Assembly: GCF_030272615.1 (NCBI RefSeq)
Contig: NC_081406.1
Location: forward strand, 188,652,391-188,716,390
Direction: 5' to 3'
Source of the DNA: Cryptomeria japonica
Lineage: Eukaryota > Streptophyta > Pinopsida > Cupressales > Cupressaceae
DNA: 64,000 nucleotides
This document shows positions 1 to 12,600 of the stretch, piece by piece (within the stretch, counting starts at the first letter, position 1; the number at the start of each line of letters is the position of its first letter). The translations under genes were made by a program, and so were the position numbers. The notes below the pieces were generated by a model. The model did no database searches, had not been told where the DNA came from, and worked only from the letters and a program-made list of their open reading frames with translations.

Positions 1-1
1 A

Positions 2-1815
2 TTTCAGAGTGTCAAAAGCAAGAAGGTAAATGTACATAGTGTTGAAAACTTCTCTGCTAATCTAAAAGAACATGGAGGATTTGGTTCATTTAGATATGTA
101 AAATATGAAACCAAAAATAATGATGAGAAGAGACAAATTGAAGAAGCTGTCATCTGCACACTTCTAAAATTCCGGTTAGCTCCATTAGAACTAGCAAAGT
201 CACTTCCAAATGAACTTTACTTGCATATTGATAATAGGTGGAAGTATGCAATGGACTCAGAGAAATAGATCAGAGAAAGAAGTCTGGTTCATCTATTTCT
301 TGACATGTCAGTAGCTGAAATAAAAGAACATCTGACAACCTACAACTCAAATTTTCTTGTCAAACAAAGAGCCTTAAAACTAATGAATGGGCTATACATT
401 GAAGTTGAAAATGAGACAAAAGCAAAGTGGTAGGAAATCTTTAAAATCAAGGATGCTAGTGAGCAAGCTGAAATTGAAATTGTTGATGTCACCAAGCAAG
501 ATCCTGATGTTACTGAGAAAGACCCTGCTGACACCATTCAAATAGATGAAGATGTAATGGATACAGAGGCACCAGAACATGAAATGATAGAAGGCAATGC
601 ATATGCAAAACTTGTATCTATTGAATCAGTCTTGGAACAAGTTCAACCTTATCCACTGGTCAAGCAACCTGTCTCAAACAAAATCCCTCAGGATACAGAG
701 CAAGGCACCGAAGGTCACAAGTCTACAACAGGAGAAGGTACTACTCAAGAACAGACATCTCAAGCACATTCTAGCACTGAGAATTTTGCAACTGAGACAC
801 CGAGTATCGAGGCACCAAAGGACTCTATAGAGGCTAAAGAAACCGATCAAAATGTTGCCTCTACCGAGCAACCTACTGAGGGTCATCAAGCCTCGCAAGC
901 CATTGTCTTAGTTCCATTGGTGAAAGGTAAAGAAAAGAAGATGAAAAAACACAGTTTTAAAGTTGATTTGTCAAAACCAATAATGTTGCCCAATGTAGAC
1001 ATATCAAAATTAAATGGGCAAGCACTCAATGATTTCAGTGAACTATGCAAAGCAAAGGCCGAACAAGAGAAGCAAATGGCCATTCAAAAGAAAAATAAAG
1101 TACTTTAGAAGGTGAAAGCACTCTTAATAGATATGCTACCTGAAGCTACAGTATCAACTAATGCAGCCATCCACATTCAACTGGATGAACTCCTAACAAA
1201 AATAGAGACATCTGGAGTAGATGCATCAGAGTATTTGAGCAAACTAAAAGACAAAGAGCTCACTGCAAAAATGATAGAAGAGGTATAGAAAGCTATAGCT
1301 ATTGGAAAGTTAAACTTGTCAAATTTATTGCTGAGTTGACTCCTCAACTCAAGCACATTCTTTATTTATTTCAGAAACTCTACACATTTTCTTTATTCAT
1401 TAAAGACATTAAAAATAAAATAGAGGCAATTGAGAAAGAGATCACCGATCTCTCAAATAAGTTGACCATAGAGCCAAATTCAGTTCAAAATTTTTATACA
1501 AAGCTACAACAGATCATGGCTCAATAATTGGACCTAAGAAATGAAGAACACAAGATCAGGATGGATATAATGACACTACAGACATTATTCCTTTCTCATC
1601 TTTCATCCGTCCAAGAACAGATCACTTGAGTCACCTCCCTATCTACTACATAAGTGGGAAGCACTCTAGATGGCTTAATATCATTATTGGCTGATATTCA
1701 AGCACAAAATTCTTTAATGGACAGTGTAAAGAATGCACTCTCTGTCGCTCTCACCGAAGCACAGACCAAGTACAAATCCATTTTTGACCAGTTACCACCC
1801 TCGAATGGTAATTAA
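2..1815 (+). pseudogene. Decayed element-Y ORF with coiled-coil C-terminal half
   Basis: One reading frame runs from the window edge to about 1320 and then shifts by one frame, ending at the TAA at 1813-1815. It is broken by TAG at 266, 431, 1106 and 1286, and after the shift by TAA at 1525, TGA at 1627 and TAA at 1651. Between stops the protein reads smoothly: an N-terminal part rich in aromatic and Leu residues, an acidic Thr/Glu/Gln-rich middle (about 470-900), a basic Lys patch near 930, then Leu/Ile/Lys/Glu-rich segments that look like coiled coil. I do not recognise a known domain. It lies directly upstream of polypurine tracts and a 3' LTR, so it is the last ORF of a retroelement, in the position of env-like ORFs in SIRE or Athila elements or the cargo of a non-autonomous element. 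The 5' part is outside the window. Confidence 0.55.
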
Positions 1816-1828
1816 GTTTTGTGTTTTT

Positions 1829-1842
1829 CAAAAAGGGGGAGT
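1829..1842 (+). other. Polypurine-tract-like run, first of two
   Basis: A run of A residues followed by GGGGGAG lies 14 bases after the Y stop codon. Similar purine words recur at about 1883 and 1933. It resembles the plus-strand primer of plant LTR elements but is about 370 bases before the likely LTR start. Confidence 0.4.
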
Positions 1843-2197
1843 GATATAGTACTAGAGGAATGATAGGAGTGATACAATATTGGGGGAGTGATATAGTATT
1901 CAAAGTATCAAACAAAAGGAATATAGTATAGAGGGGGAGTATACCGAGCAGAGTAAGAAGAGTATCCAAGAGCAGTGAATAGGACAGTAAGCAAAGATCC
2001 AAAGCAGCACATGGAACATTAATCACTGAGCATGCAAAATCATAGTTTTGTACAGTATATCAATAAGGGGAGTATATCTAGATATATTATTTTATTGACT
2101 ATTGTACATACTGTCAGTATAGTCAAATTTTGCAAGTATATAGATTATTGAGTTATAACTTTGAAAGTAGTTTTTGTCAAACATCTCAACTAATGTC

Positions 2198-2210
2198 AAA
2201 AGGGGAGATT
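2198..2210 (+). other. Polypurine tract of element Y
   Basis: The run TCAAAAGGGGAGAT matches the word found immediately before the 3' LTRs of the other copia elements in this window, for example the AAAGGGGGAGAT before the LTR at 47736. It marks the probable 3' LTR start near 2211. The expected TG start is not seen, perhaps through mutation. Confidence 0.5.
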
Positions 2211-3330
2211 TTTACTACTTATCAAGTTGCCATTAGTTTTATGTTCAATGTTATTCTATATACTCTAGTCGGTTACTACTACCAAGATATTCAATCGGTA
2301 TGCACAGTCTAGTCGGTTACAAAAGAAAGTAGTCTCAAAATGTAGTATACACCAAGCTGTCTACCGAGTATCATTCCATGTCTACTGAGCAGCAACGATG
2401 ACACACCAAGTTGATATACACTAAGTGAAACGTGTCACCAAATTCATTGAACCTGGACATACATATGAAAACGTGTTACAAGATCAAGGAACATCTAACC
2501 GTTATCACATTGGAAATTGCACTTAAAGATTATGTATGATTTTGAGATCATCTAACCAATGAAATATCTTACATGGTTATTCATTCGATAAATCATATTT
2601 GTAAGATCGAAGCAATGAATGGATCACCGACATAAGAGATCTATTTATACAACATAAGTTAAGAATTAAAAGGTGTGTGCATGAGTGTAAGAAGACTGTT
2701 ACAGTGACACAGAGGTCACAGAGAAGGTTTTTAGAGAACAGTCAAAGAATAGAGTAAACAGAAGGGTTTACCGAGTTACTATATGGGTTATTGAGGTATG
2801 CTATTAGCAAGGTAATTTATTCTGAGCACATAGAATCTGCTATAAAATTCTAGATGTAAAGTTGCAGATATTTGTAATGATTTTATTGTAATATTTTTAA
2901 GTTGTAAGAGAAACCTTTAACAGGGTAAAAGACTCTAATCAAGTCTATAAATTGTAAAGCCTCTAACCAGGTGCAAAATTTAGATTAAGTGTTGTAAAAT
3001 CCTTTAGCAAGGTAGATCTAATAGATCTTGTTACTCCTAATAGGGTAAGCTATCAGAAATAGCTAAACATGTAGCTCTAACTAAGCACTCTTTATTATTG
3101 CAATAGTGAAGTTGTGGGTGCCATCCCCACAGCAGTTTTTCTCTCTAACCAAGAGTTTCTACTTAACCAAAATATATGTGTTATGGAGTGAATCATGTAT
3201 GATTTTTATCTATTTGTTTTAGCTTTATATTATGCTATTGCACTATTTGGTTTATGCATAACAGTAAAGTTATTATTGAAGAAAAGTTTTGAAGTACTGA
3301 TTCACCCTTCCCCTCTCAGTACATTAGCTT
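2211..3330 (+). repeat. Element Y 3' LTR (SIRE-like), edges approximate
   Basis: The segment holds short repeated words of the type CTTTAACAGGGTA (about 2915-3050), then a segment with GTGGGTGCCATCCCCAC and a short CCCTCTCAGTAC word near 3312-3322. The same order of words is found in the copia C LTRs (42640-43320 and 48520-49210), so this is the R/U5 part of a related LTR. The left edge is set by the polypurine tract. The right edge is not sharp because no second LTR is in the window and I see no clear target duplication. Confidence 0.5.
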
Positions 3331-3689
3331 TCCATATTGGGCCTAACATAATAGTCATAATGAATTTAGGGGCTTGGACTGATTGCAAGAAAATGGTTGC
3401 CTCCACCAGACCTGATCTCTTAATTCTCCTCAACAGGGCCTCTGGTCTTAGTCTGTCCAATTGTGTTTTGATGTCTTCCAACTCGATGTGCCCCACCCTT
3501 GTATCTGTCACCCATTTAATTTGGTCATCCAACTTAGAAACATAGAACTACCCTTGATATTGACATTTCATGGTTATAGGGAGCTTGTCCAACTCCGTGC
3601 CTCTCTTGCTGGAGGTTGGGTCCATCTAAATGCTCTGATCTGCAAGAAAGAATCACAAATTAGTCCATTGCATACTTAAAATATCAATA
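3331..3689. other. Gene-free spacer with one unrecognised minus-strand ORF
   Basis: A 76-codon minus-strand frame (3302-3532) has a fairly natural amino acid composition, with an Asp/Glu/Lys/Arg-rich segment followed by a hydrophobic one. The frame continues upstream on the minus strand only after a stop. I recognise no family and the ORF overlaps the presumed LTR end. It may be a fragment of another mobile element. Confidence 0.25.
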
Positions 3690-4215
3690 ACATCATCCAC
3701 CTTGGGACTCTGGGGTTTTGAGGTGAATAACTTCCTTTTAAGACAACTGACTTCAGAACTCTAGGGTTCCAGGGTTCCGAGGTTAGCAAGGGCTTGAAAA
3801 AATAAGTTTGAAACTTCGGGGTATATAAAACAATTGGAGTCCAGAACTTTGTGGTAGATAAATCAATTGGAGTCTGGAACTCTGGGGTTTTGGGGTAAAT
3901 AGGAAAAGATGACTTCAAGATTTCGAGGTTCTAGAGGCTTGGGGTAGTTCAATAGGGCATCAAGAAGATTCTTCAGAACTCCGGGGCTCTGGGGTTCTAA
4001 GGTTAAAATAGTGGCCAAATAGGAAAGGACCTCAGGACTCTGGGGTTCCGAGGTTGGGGGTAGTTCATTCGTAGGTTTTGAGATGATCCGAGACTCCAGG
4101 GTCCTAGGATAAAGACATGAAAAAAAGGAATCAACCTCGAGACTCTGGGGTTTTGGGGTTCCGAGGTGAATAAAACTACCCAGCTCGAAACTCCGGGGTT
4201 CCGGGATGAACAAGA
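3690..4215. repeat. Degenerate GGGACTCTGGGGTTCCGAGG repeat block 1
   Basis: About ten imperfect copies of a word close to GGGACTCTGGGGTTCCGAGG are spaced about 40-60 bases apart, with AT-richer linkers that often contain GGTGAATAA or GGTAGTTC. Copies can be read near 3700, 3755, 3815, 3870, 3925, 3985, 4030, 4085, 4140 and 4185. The minus-strand ORFs here are Pro/Ser-rich translations of the repeat and I do not take them as genes. A second block lies at 6630-6960. Confidence 0.7.
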
Positions 4216-6624
4216 AAATCTAGGGCATACCGAAAAAACATGCAAAACAAGGAAAATCTAAGCTAAAAACTAAAAAAAACTAAAAGATCTAAACATGAAA
4301 ACACAAGGAAGGAGAAAAATATACCAAACTAGTTGAAGAAAACATGTGAAAGCTCAACAACATAGAGGGGCAAAGTTGGGAGGTCACAACTGGAAGCTTT
4401 GAAAAACTTGTGTGCACAAATGAACCTAGAAAAGTTCATTCCTCCTATTTATTGATAGGGAGATTTCTAGGTAAGTGCTCAAAAGGCCAATTTTGGTCAA
4501 GAAGTTACAAAAGGAAGCAAAAGTATTGTTTATGTCTACTGCTTATGTTGGCCAATATCAATATTAGTTGCAATAGTTTGGTCTCTCTACAAGTCTTCAC
4601 CAACAACCTACCTTTTTTATTATAGCTCACACCCATGCTCAAACCTACTCCAATTTCTCACTCCACCCATCTACACATTCTCAAACCCTGTTCTTTTGGC
4701 ATTCAATCCTCTATTTCAGAGTGCATTAGGAGTCTTCAACATGGACATGTAGGGTAACAAGATTTACTTAAGGTTTTGGCAATCAAACTTAGTTTAAGCC
4801 AATAGCCTTTGGCTTGCTCAATACCCCAACCAAGGGTCAAAACCTCAAAAAGGGACTACACACTATTCAAGGGCCTATATGTTGCTTATTTCATTGTTTT
4901 GGGAAGATCTCATGAAGTTTTTTAAGACCCCAAATCCTCCTTGCAATCGGGTTCTTGTAAAGTGTCTGTTATGTAGTCAAAGGGCTACTAGCCCATGGAG
5001 GGGTAATTGACACTTTTTTGCTTGTCCTACTCTATGATGGATCTCTCCTCAAACAAAATTGATTTGGATGGTAGTTTTAAGGTATATGCTAGTGTATTTT
5101 CATGGTTTAGGCCACTGTTAGTTCAAAATCAAGACTATCCACTATTTGTGGCACTTTTGAAGGGTTTGGACCAAAGAACATAGAAAGGTCTTCCCAACCC
5201 CACTAATCAAGCCTCCAAACTAGCTTAGGACTTCTGCCACACCAAATAAAACCTTCCCCTAGTACTGCCCTACAAACATAATGCCAAACACTTGGCACAC
5301 ATCTAAAAAAGGAAGTGGAATACCACTGTCACTGTCAAAATGTTGCCTTTTACCAGTCAGTTGCTGCCACCTCTTTGGACCTGCATAATGAAGAGTTTGA
5401 ATTGTAAATATACCTCAATGAGGTCTGAAAAACACTAGAGAATCTTCCTATTACATTTCCTTCTCAGTTACAAGGCTTGGATGATGCTTTTGAAGCATTC
5501 CATGAGCATTTGACAAATACAATTCACAAAAACAGTGAACTCATTGTTTTGTTTACAAAGTGAGAATATTCAATAGGAATGAGCTTCTCTAACAAACCAA
5601 GGTGATTATAAAAATCCTTGGCCATATGTCCAAACCTCTGCCTCATACATTTGTTCACTCCAAATTTCTTCTGGGTGCAAATCTTGAGTTTTTGATCATG
5701 CTACTAGCTGAGTAATCAATACTTGCCTAGTATTCACTCAAGTCCTTCTTCCAAAAACAATTTTGGCATAAATTAAAGCATGTGTACATTATATACATGA
5801 GTACCAACTTGACTAAATCTATTTTCTGGGATCCTAGACCTAGATTAGTCAAGTGGTGGCATTTTGGAACCTCAAACCCTTGACAGGGCAGTGAGCACAT
5901 AGAAGTAAAATAATTTTGTACAAACAAATGCCAAAGGAAATCAGTACTAAAATCAATTCAAGGGAATTGTACAAACACTATGCACACTTTCCAAAGGTAA
6001 AATACGGACTAGCAAAGCTACAGTACGGACTGTTACTCCAAAGAAGCAAAAAACAGTGAATAAAGCCAAAATTTCATGATTTTTAATAGGAATCTCTTGC
6101 TCATACAATCACAAACCTTCTTCAAGGAAAAGAGAGGTCTTTTTATAGTCCAACAAGTTAGTTATCAAGCCCATTATGGACATGAGGCTTCCACAACTTC
6201 ATTTTGCAAGAAAAATAAAAAAAATGACAACTTTTACAAGCCCAATGACAACATTTCTTGCTCCAAAAGACATTTTTGACAATCTAACCTTATCAACTTG
6301 TCTAAACACCTTAGCCATGCTTAAAAACACTTACCAAACATGTTGCAATTCTTTGGAAAGCATTAGAAGACCTTTTTGGCAATTTTGCACATTTTTGCCA
6401 AAAATTGTCAACTCAAAGCCTGAAAGGCAAAACTTGACCTCTTGAGCCCAAAATGAGATCAAAACCACAAAAAAAGACACATAACAACCTAAAACAAAAT
6501 TATCAACCTAACACAAGATATTACAAACATGTAAGCATAAAATACTCAAAAAGGGGAGTTTTGCTCAACTAGGTGCTCTTGCACCATTTATACACCCCCC
6601 AAACTTTGTCCGTACGATCACCTT
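4216..6624. other. Gene-free stretch between the two repeat blocks
   Basis: No ORF here resembles a known protein and all frames are broken every few tens of codons. The first 220 bases are A-rich. The stretch could be the decayed inside of an element whose ends carry the GGGGTTCC blocks, but no polymerase motif is left to show this. Confidence 0.4.
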
Positions 6625-6960
6625 AAACAAGCCCTTAGAAGTTCGGGGTTACAAACAAAAGAAAAAGCAAAAGACCTTGGGACTCCAAGGTTCTGGGGTG
6701 GTCAAGATGACACAACTTTGGGATTTTGGGGTTCCGAAGTTGCTAACAACGAAATATGAAGAACTCAGGATTTTGAGGTTTCGAAGTCCTGAGCCTTCAA
6801 TGAAAAAGGGAGAAGGCATGACTTCGGGACTCCAGACATCCAGGGTAGATAAAACAAACAAATGCCTACTTTGAGACTCCAGGGTTCCATGGTAGGACTT
6901 CAAAAAAAAATAAAGGACTCCTCGAGACTCTGGGGTTCTGGGGTGTCCAGCCAAAGACTA
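6625..6960. repeat. Degenerate GGGACTCTGGGGTTCCGAGG repeat block 2
   Basis: About seven imperfect copies of the block-1 word occur near 6640, 6675, 6720, 6770, 6825, 6870 and 6930, in the same orientation as block 1. The sequence after the last copy is A-rich (CTAAAAAAAAC), as it is after block 1. The two blocks may be related ends of one old element or separate copies of the same repeat. Confidence 0.65.
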
Positions 6961-7119
6961 AAAAAAACAAATCTATAGAAAGAAAAAGAGGGACCCATAT
7001 TTTCAAGACAAGGAAACTAATGGGGTTAGGTATGCAGGGCATAATTGGACCAGATATTGAAGATGTGCAACATAGAATGTAGATGTGCTTTGGGTCTGCC
7101 TTTGGTGATGCATGTAACA

Positions 7120-7761
7120 TGCTAACATGATTCGATTAGGAATGGTGTATTATGGTCCACTTCTCATTCCTTCCCACCATTAGAATGTTTAGTGGAGACC
7201 TATTTCAAATCTCTGTCTTAGCCAATATTGAGAATTATGTTTTTTTGAAGACAGTATATGTAGTGAGTACAGATTAATGAGATTCTATACAACTTTTTGT
7301 GTTGAAGACATGTGAGATTGAAGGAATCCAATTGTTGTGTGAGTATAGTGTTGCAGATTATTACTGGAAGTAGTTCTGATAGTGCAGACCATGTTTTTGT
7401 GGTGGATTCTCTTTATCTCTTTTTCTTCTTCAACAATGAGCCTTTCAGGGTAGTGAGCCCACCAGCAGTGAGCCCATATGTAGTGAGCACATTAGTAGTG
7501 ATCCATCCTTTATAAAAATCACCTTAACCTATGTCACCTTAACTGGTGCTTATATATTGAGAATTAGCATTCTTTGTGGTTTTTCCCTTCTTGGGTTTTC
7601 CACATAAATTCTGGTGTTTCTTGTGTCTGATCTATTTCACGCATGTGCTCTCATGTTTTGTTAATTTTGTTAATAATTCCATATCTATGAATTTAATTTA
7701 AAATAAAATTTTATTGTCAACTGATTCACTCCCCCCCTCTTAGTTTCCCGAATATTCAACA
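7120..7761 (+). repeat. Decayed copia LTR remnant (3' portion)
   Basis: The segment contains a GTGGTTTTTCCC-TTCTTGGGTTTTCCACAT pair of words (7577-7605) and a pyrimidine run GATTCACTCCCCCC (7721-7734), both typical of the LTR ends of the copia elements at 42930-43300 and 48820-49190. It ends in CAACA, followed four bases later by a degenerate initiator-Met primer site. The left edge is a guess. Confidence 0.45.
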
Positions 7762-7765
7762 AAGG

Positions 7766-7777
7766 TGGTATCCAAGA
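7766..7777 (+). other. Degenerate primer binding site (initiator-Met tRNA type)
   Basis: TGGTATCCAAGA begins like the copia consensus TGGTATCAGAGC and lies just after the CAACA end of the LTR remnant. About 150 bases of weak internal sequence follow before the next element begins, so nearly all of this copy has been lost. Confidence 0.4.
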
Positions 7778-7929
7778 AAATGTTGAAGCCATGGGTGATG
7801 AGATGAAAAGAAGGATGGAATGACAGGGTGCTATGTGAGATGAGTATATTCCAAACAAGGGTTGAATTATGGAGTAAGGCCACAATGTTGATTAAAAATA
7901 GATGCCTCAGTGGGTATATATGTTACGAT

Positions 7930-8113
7930 TGTTGGAGTGTGGGGCTTTTGTTTGAAGGGGTTTCCCCATGTAAATAAATGTGTTGTGGTATGCAAGTTAT
8001 TTATGTTTTTTTTGTTAAATTTTTGTTACTATTGTAAAGATCTATAAATTTTTTGCATTACCCTCCTCTCAAGATTAGTGTAGGAAGTTGTTCGGCTACT
8101 TAACTTCCTTACA
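7930..8113 (+). repeat. 5'-truncated LTR end of a copia A copy
   Basis: Read forward, this segment matches the reverse complement of the left part of the complete copia A LTR at 58124-58330. The shared landmarks are TTTCCCCATGTAAAT, the TTTTGCATTACCCTC region and the end ACTTAACTTCCTTACA. It therefore represents the last ~180 bases of a 5' LTR of the same family, in plus orientation. Confidence 0.65.
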
Positions 8114-8115
8114 AG

Positions 8116-8127
8116 TGGTATTAGATC
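8116..8127 (+). other. Copia A primer binding site
   Basis: TGGTATTAGATC follows the LTR end by two bases. The intact minus-strand copy of the family has TGGTATTAGAGC in the same place. Both differ from the initiator-Met consensus TGGTATCAGAGC by C to T at position 7; this copy has one further change. Confidence 0.6.
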
Positions 8128-8237
8128 TTGATCATCTTTGGTTTTAATTATGGGTTGTTCAATTTTTTGAACTAATCCAGATTCTAGTGGGAGCTTGTGT
8201 AGAAGATATTTTTTGATCTTGTTGCAAGAATTTTTAG

Positions 8238-9600
8238 ATGGCAAGTTTGTTAGGGAGAACAAAAGTGGAGAAATTTTTTAGAAGTACTTTTGAGATGTGG
8301 AAGCTAAAGATGAAGGATCTGCTAATAGATCTAATTCATGGGGTGTTGTTGATGTGAATGTCTTAGGACCTATAGATCCTACTTTGGCTTATTAGTATGA
8401 TGTTATGGACTATAAATCCAAAGATCTAATTAAATTATGCTTGACAAACACTATTGTAATCAATGCCCATGAAGAGACCTCTGCAAAGAAGATATGAAAT
8501 AAGCTTGGTGAGATGTACCAAGCCAAATATTTATTGAATCAAATTTTGTTGAGAAAGAAATTGTATTCCTTGAGAATGGAAGAGGGTTGAAAGATTACAT
8601 ACCACCTAGAAGAATTCAATATGTTTGTGGCTCAATCAAATTTGTTGATGTCAAGCTAGATGAGGAGGAGAAATGTCAGATGTTTCTTTTCTCTTTGCTT
8701 GATTTGTGGGATTCTCTTGTTATGACTATCAACAAGACTTCTATTGGTTTAATTTGTGGGATTAGATCTATTAGCATGAAGAATGAGAAGAAAAGAAGAA
8801 TGAGAAGCATTAGATCTATTAGATGGGATTATGACTATCAAAAAGTTAAGAAGAATGAGAAGCATGATAAATCCAAGTCTAGAGGGAGATCCCAATCTCC
8901 TAAAAAGGCCAAAGTCATTTCTTGGAATTTTGGTAAATCATAACACTTCCATAAGGATTTCAAAGAAAAAAAGAAGAAGAAAAATAAGAAGTTTGATTTT
9001 GAATATGATTCTGAGAAGGAAGATAGTGATGCATTTATTGCATCTTTGGCCGCTCATTTATGTAATGATGCATGGTTAATTGAATTAGGTGCATCTTTCC
9101 ATATGAATTACAATATAAAAATTGGTTTTCTAAATATGAATAATTTAATGGAGATAAGGTGTACTTGGGTGATGATTCTCATTATATATTGTTGGTTGTG
9201 GTAAAGTTAGAATTAGGTTTGAGTAAAAAGGATTAGTGGTGTTTTGCCTATCCTTGCACTAAAAAAAAATTTGTTATCTATGAGCAAACTAATAGATGCG
9301 GGTGTGCAAGTAGTCTTTTCTGATGCAAGATGTAAAATGGTTAGAGGTACTATGGTGATTGCTAGAGGTATTAGATCCTTGAATATTGTATAAGCTATAA
9401 GCATACATTGTTGAGTGTAATAGAACTTCTATGAAAGGTAAATATATCGATAGTTCATTGGAGGATTTGAGGGTTTCACCTTCAACAGATGGACATGGCT
9501 TTTGGGTACCTAAGGGTTCTCTTTATTTTGAAGAAAAGTTACCTAAAGAGAAGAGTATGTTATGGTAGAAGAGGCTTTTCCACATTGGAGAAAAAGGTTT
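8238..9600 (+). pseudogene. Copia A gag-protease remnant, third copy
   Basis: The ATG at 8238 corresponds to the gag start of the minus-strand copia A copy at 57999. Recognisable pieces follow in order: the gag N-terminus (8238-8700), a Lys/Arg/Ser-rich linker, a ruined zinc knuckle (SWNFGKS with both first Cys lost, about 8921), a protease motif degraded to LIELGASFHM (about 9076) where the family has LIDSGASFHM, and a pre-integrase segment that reads LLSMSKLIDAGVQVVFSDAR (about 9265). Many stops and frameshifts separate them. Integrase, RT and the 3' LTR are missing. Homology stops near 9600. It cannot be functional. Confidence 0.7.
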
Positions 9601-12600
9601 GGGTAAGTGCACCAAGATGGGGGACCAAAAAATGCACACCAAATAGGGGACTCACACCAAACCTATTTAGTGAGCCCCAAATAAGGTGAGCACCAAATGG
9701 AAGTGGACATTTGAAAGGACGTTTCCATTTTGTGAGCGCCAAATGTTTATGTTACCTTTTTTTTGCCTCAAGATAAAAATTGCCTCACACAAGGTTTTGA
9801 GCCTTATTAGGAAATTTTGAGGATTTAGGAGCCAAATTGACAGATCAAATGTTTTGTGGATTAATAAGTGTATATTAATCATTAAAAAATCTCCTTGATA
9901 AGAAAAAGGTTCTTTGTTATAAGTCAAAACCAATATCCATGTTAGAATTCCAAGGTTTGAAAAGAGGAATATTAATAGTTTTCTTTAATTTTCTCCAAGT
10001 CTATGTATGTCATCAAGTCAGAGTTGAAAAGGGAAAAAAGGAAGGAATTTAGCTATGTACAACTAAGTTTAAAAAAAGAAGAAGAGATCTTCCTTTCATG
10101 CCAATGTCTGCATGGAAAACCCTAGTTGGAAGTCCTTATTGCATGAAGATAATATAAACATTCATAGAGGAGTTAACAACAACTTAATATGAAGGAAATG
10201 GTGTGAGATATAACCCATATAAAGAAGAAGTCTCAGTCAAATCCATACATTACTCTGTGCCTTGCAGGCATGTGGTTTGAAAAGCAGAGAAAGAAGGTTG
10301 TTGTAGAGTTTTTAGTGTGAAATGCTCATCCAAAATAGAAAATGAGGACATGGAGAAGATCAAGAAAAACATAGGGATCACTAGAGTCATGCCATGCAAA
10401 GAGATCATGCATTTCATTCTCTATTAAATGGTTTATCTTTTTACCTCCTTTTGTTTCTCTTATCTTTCTTTTTAAAAGAAAGATGAAGGAAAAAAAAAAG
10501 ATCATTTATACATGCTTTGTATGAATTTTTGTTCAAAACCTTAGGGTTATGACAAAGACCTCATTGAATAGTATAGTAAGATTGCAGTGTATAGGAAGGA
10601 CTTCATACATAATGCTAAGGCCAATCTTAAGGGAAATAGCATGTATATAGATTGACTTTCATTGAATGATGTGATCTAAAATCCAATAAAGGGAAAAAAC
10701 ACAATATCCACCTATAGAAAGGCAACTCTAATCTGGTGATAATGCCTTCAAGAACATTATGATAGTGTTAGGGCAGTGAGCTAGAACACTTCAAGAACAT
10801 AGAGAATACAAATTCAATGAGAAAGTATTATAGAGCAGTCAAAAGACCCATCCATTGACAGTTTGAAAGAAATGATTATTGCCAAAATTCCATGGAATAG
10901 TTGTCAATAAGAATGAAGTAGACAATGATATAATGTGGAGATCCCAAGAATACAGTCAAGGCTTCATGTAGACAAACTATCAGTCATAACACTGAAAATA
11001 GTGACAAGGATCTTCATCCTAAAGACAGTACAAAGGATGTTGCTAAGCTAGAAAAAGGTAATAACAAATCAAAGAGATCATAGTTATTGAAGAGTTCACT
11101 ATCAATATATTTAACCATCAAGCACAAAGATGAAAGTTGTAGGATCATCGATATCATGAAAACACAGTCCAAAGCACTTTTCCAAAGTCATGAAGGGTAT
11201 TGAATATTGTGATAGCATCAAAGTATAGCCCTAGAGCAATCAAATAGTCTCACTGGGTCTATAATAACAAGTTTTCATAGTGCAAAGAATATGGAAAATA
11301 GTTGTAGACTCGAGTATAGGGACTCAAGGAACCATTCATCAACCAAGAAGATAGTAAGATGAATGGTTTGTGATTGAAAGGAACAATGACCAAACCAAAC
11401 AGTAAGAGGAGAAAGAATAGACACAATATTCATGACAGACAGTCATAGCTAATATTGATATTTATTATTAGATGAGTCATTTACTGTTAGAGTAGCAATC
11501 ATAGTAGGGCATCAAAGATACAAGGACAATGTTCCAATGATAAAAAAAAGAAGAGAAACCTTAAAGGTATGAGAAAGATTCTCCTAGACACATAACAAAT
11601 CCATAATAGAGACCAAAGATGACTATCTCAAAAAGAACAAATTTCTCATTTCAAAGATTCGTATCACCATGAGGACACAATCATAATCAACATGCAACAA
11701 TAGTGTAGTCCTAAGAGATATAAACCAAGACAATAATGACAAAGGTTCTATAGTTAACACTTCAATCACTGTCATCTGTGCCAATCAAAGATAATATTTA
11801 GTATTATGGAGATATAAAAAAATCTCTATCAACACATGGCTTTGAAAGAGGTCAAAATCATAAAAGTGCAATCCATGATTATCAACACCTTTCAAAGGTA
11901 TAAGCATTGTGTTGAAACAACAAAGAAAGATCATAGGCCTTAAAAACATATATAAGGCTTAAAGAATTGAGAAGACACTAAAATATGTAGTTAAAAGCTC
12001 AACCAAATACAATTATAAAGATCACGCAACAAAACTCAGAAAATGCACTCAAGGGATCCATCATTGCAATATACAGCGCATGTGCAGTCTAGAGAGAAAG
12101 ACATAAGAAGGTTCCCATAAAATATCAAAGAAGAGCCCTTCAAGGTACAATCAAACCTTGCAATAGTGAAGGTATCATGGAGAATAACCTTAATCCAATA
12201 TAGAGTAAAGAAATCCATTGTACTAGATCTTAGAGCAGCAAAGACTACTCACTATCGCAATCCTCAAATACCCTTGTAGTAGGTCATCAGAATAGAGGAA
12301 GTCAAATTATAGCTTCTAGTTGATAAGATAGAGTTTTGGGTATTAAAGAGAAGAAGAGTAATTAAATTGAAAGCTAATAATGGAACAAGTTTGTACAAAA
12401 AGACCAAGCAAAATGCAGTCATACCAATTGAAGAATGGGCAATAGATACCCTATACAATAAATACAGAGATATGTAAGGTCAATCTTCTATATACCAAAG
12501 AAAAGAACCATTCACAGTGCTAAGAATCAAACTATAAAATACACTCTTAGCCATAGTCCCTTCAAAACAAATAAAGGGGTATTGACCACATTCCTTGGAC

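Noticed and set aside
3302-3532. 76-codon minus-strand ORF as a host gene exon
   Set aside because: A TTTCTTGCAG acceptor-like word lies upstream on its strand, but there is no donor, no family match, and an intervening stop.
3690-4215. A CRISPR-like array suggested by regularly spaced repeats
   Set aside because: Units are highly degenerate, spacers vary, and the setting is a plant nuclear genome.
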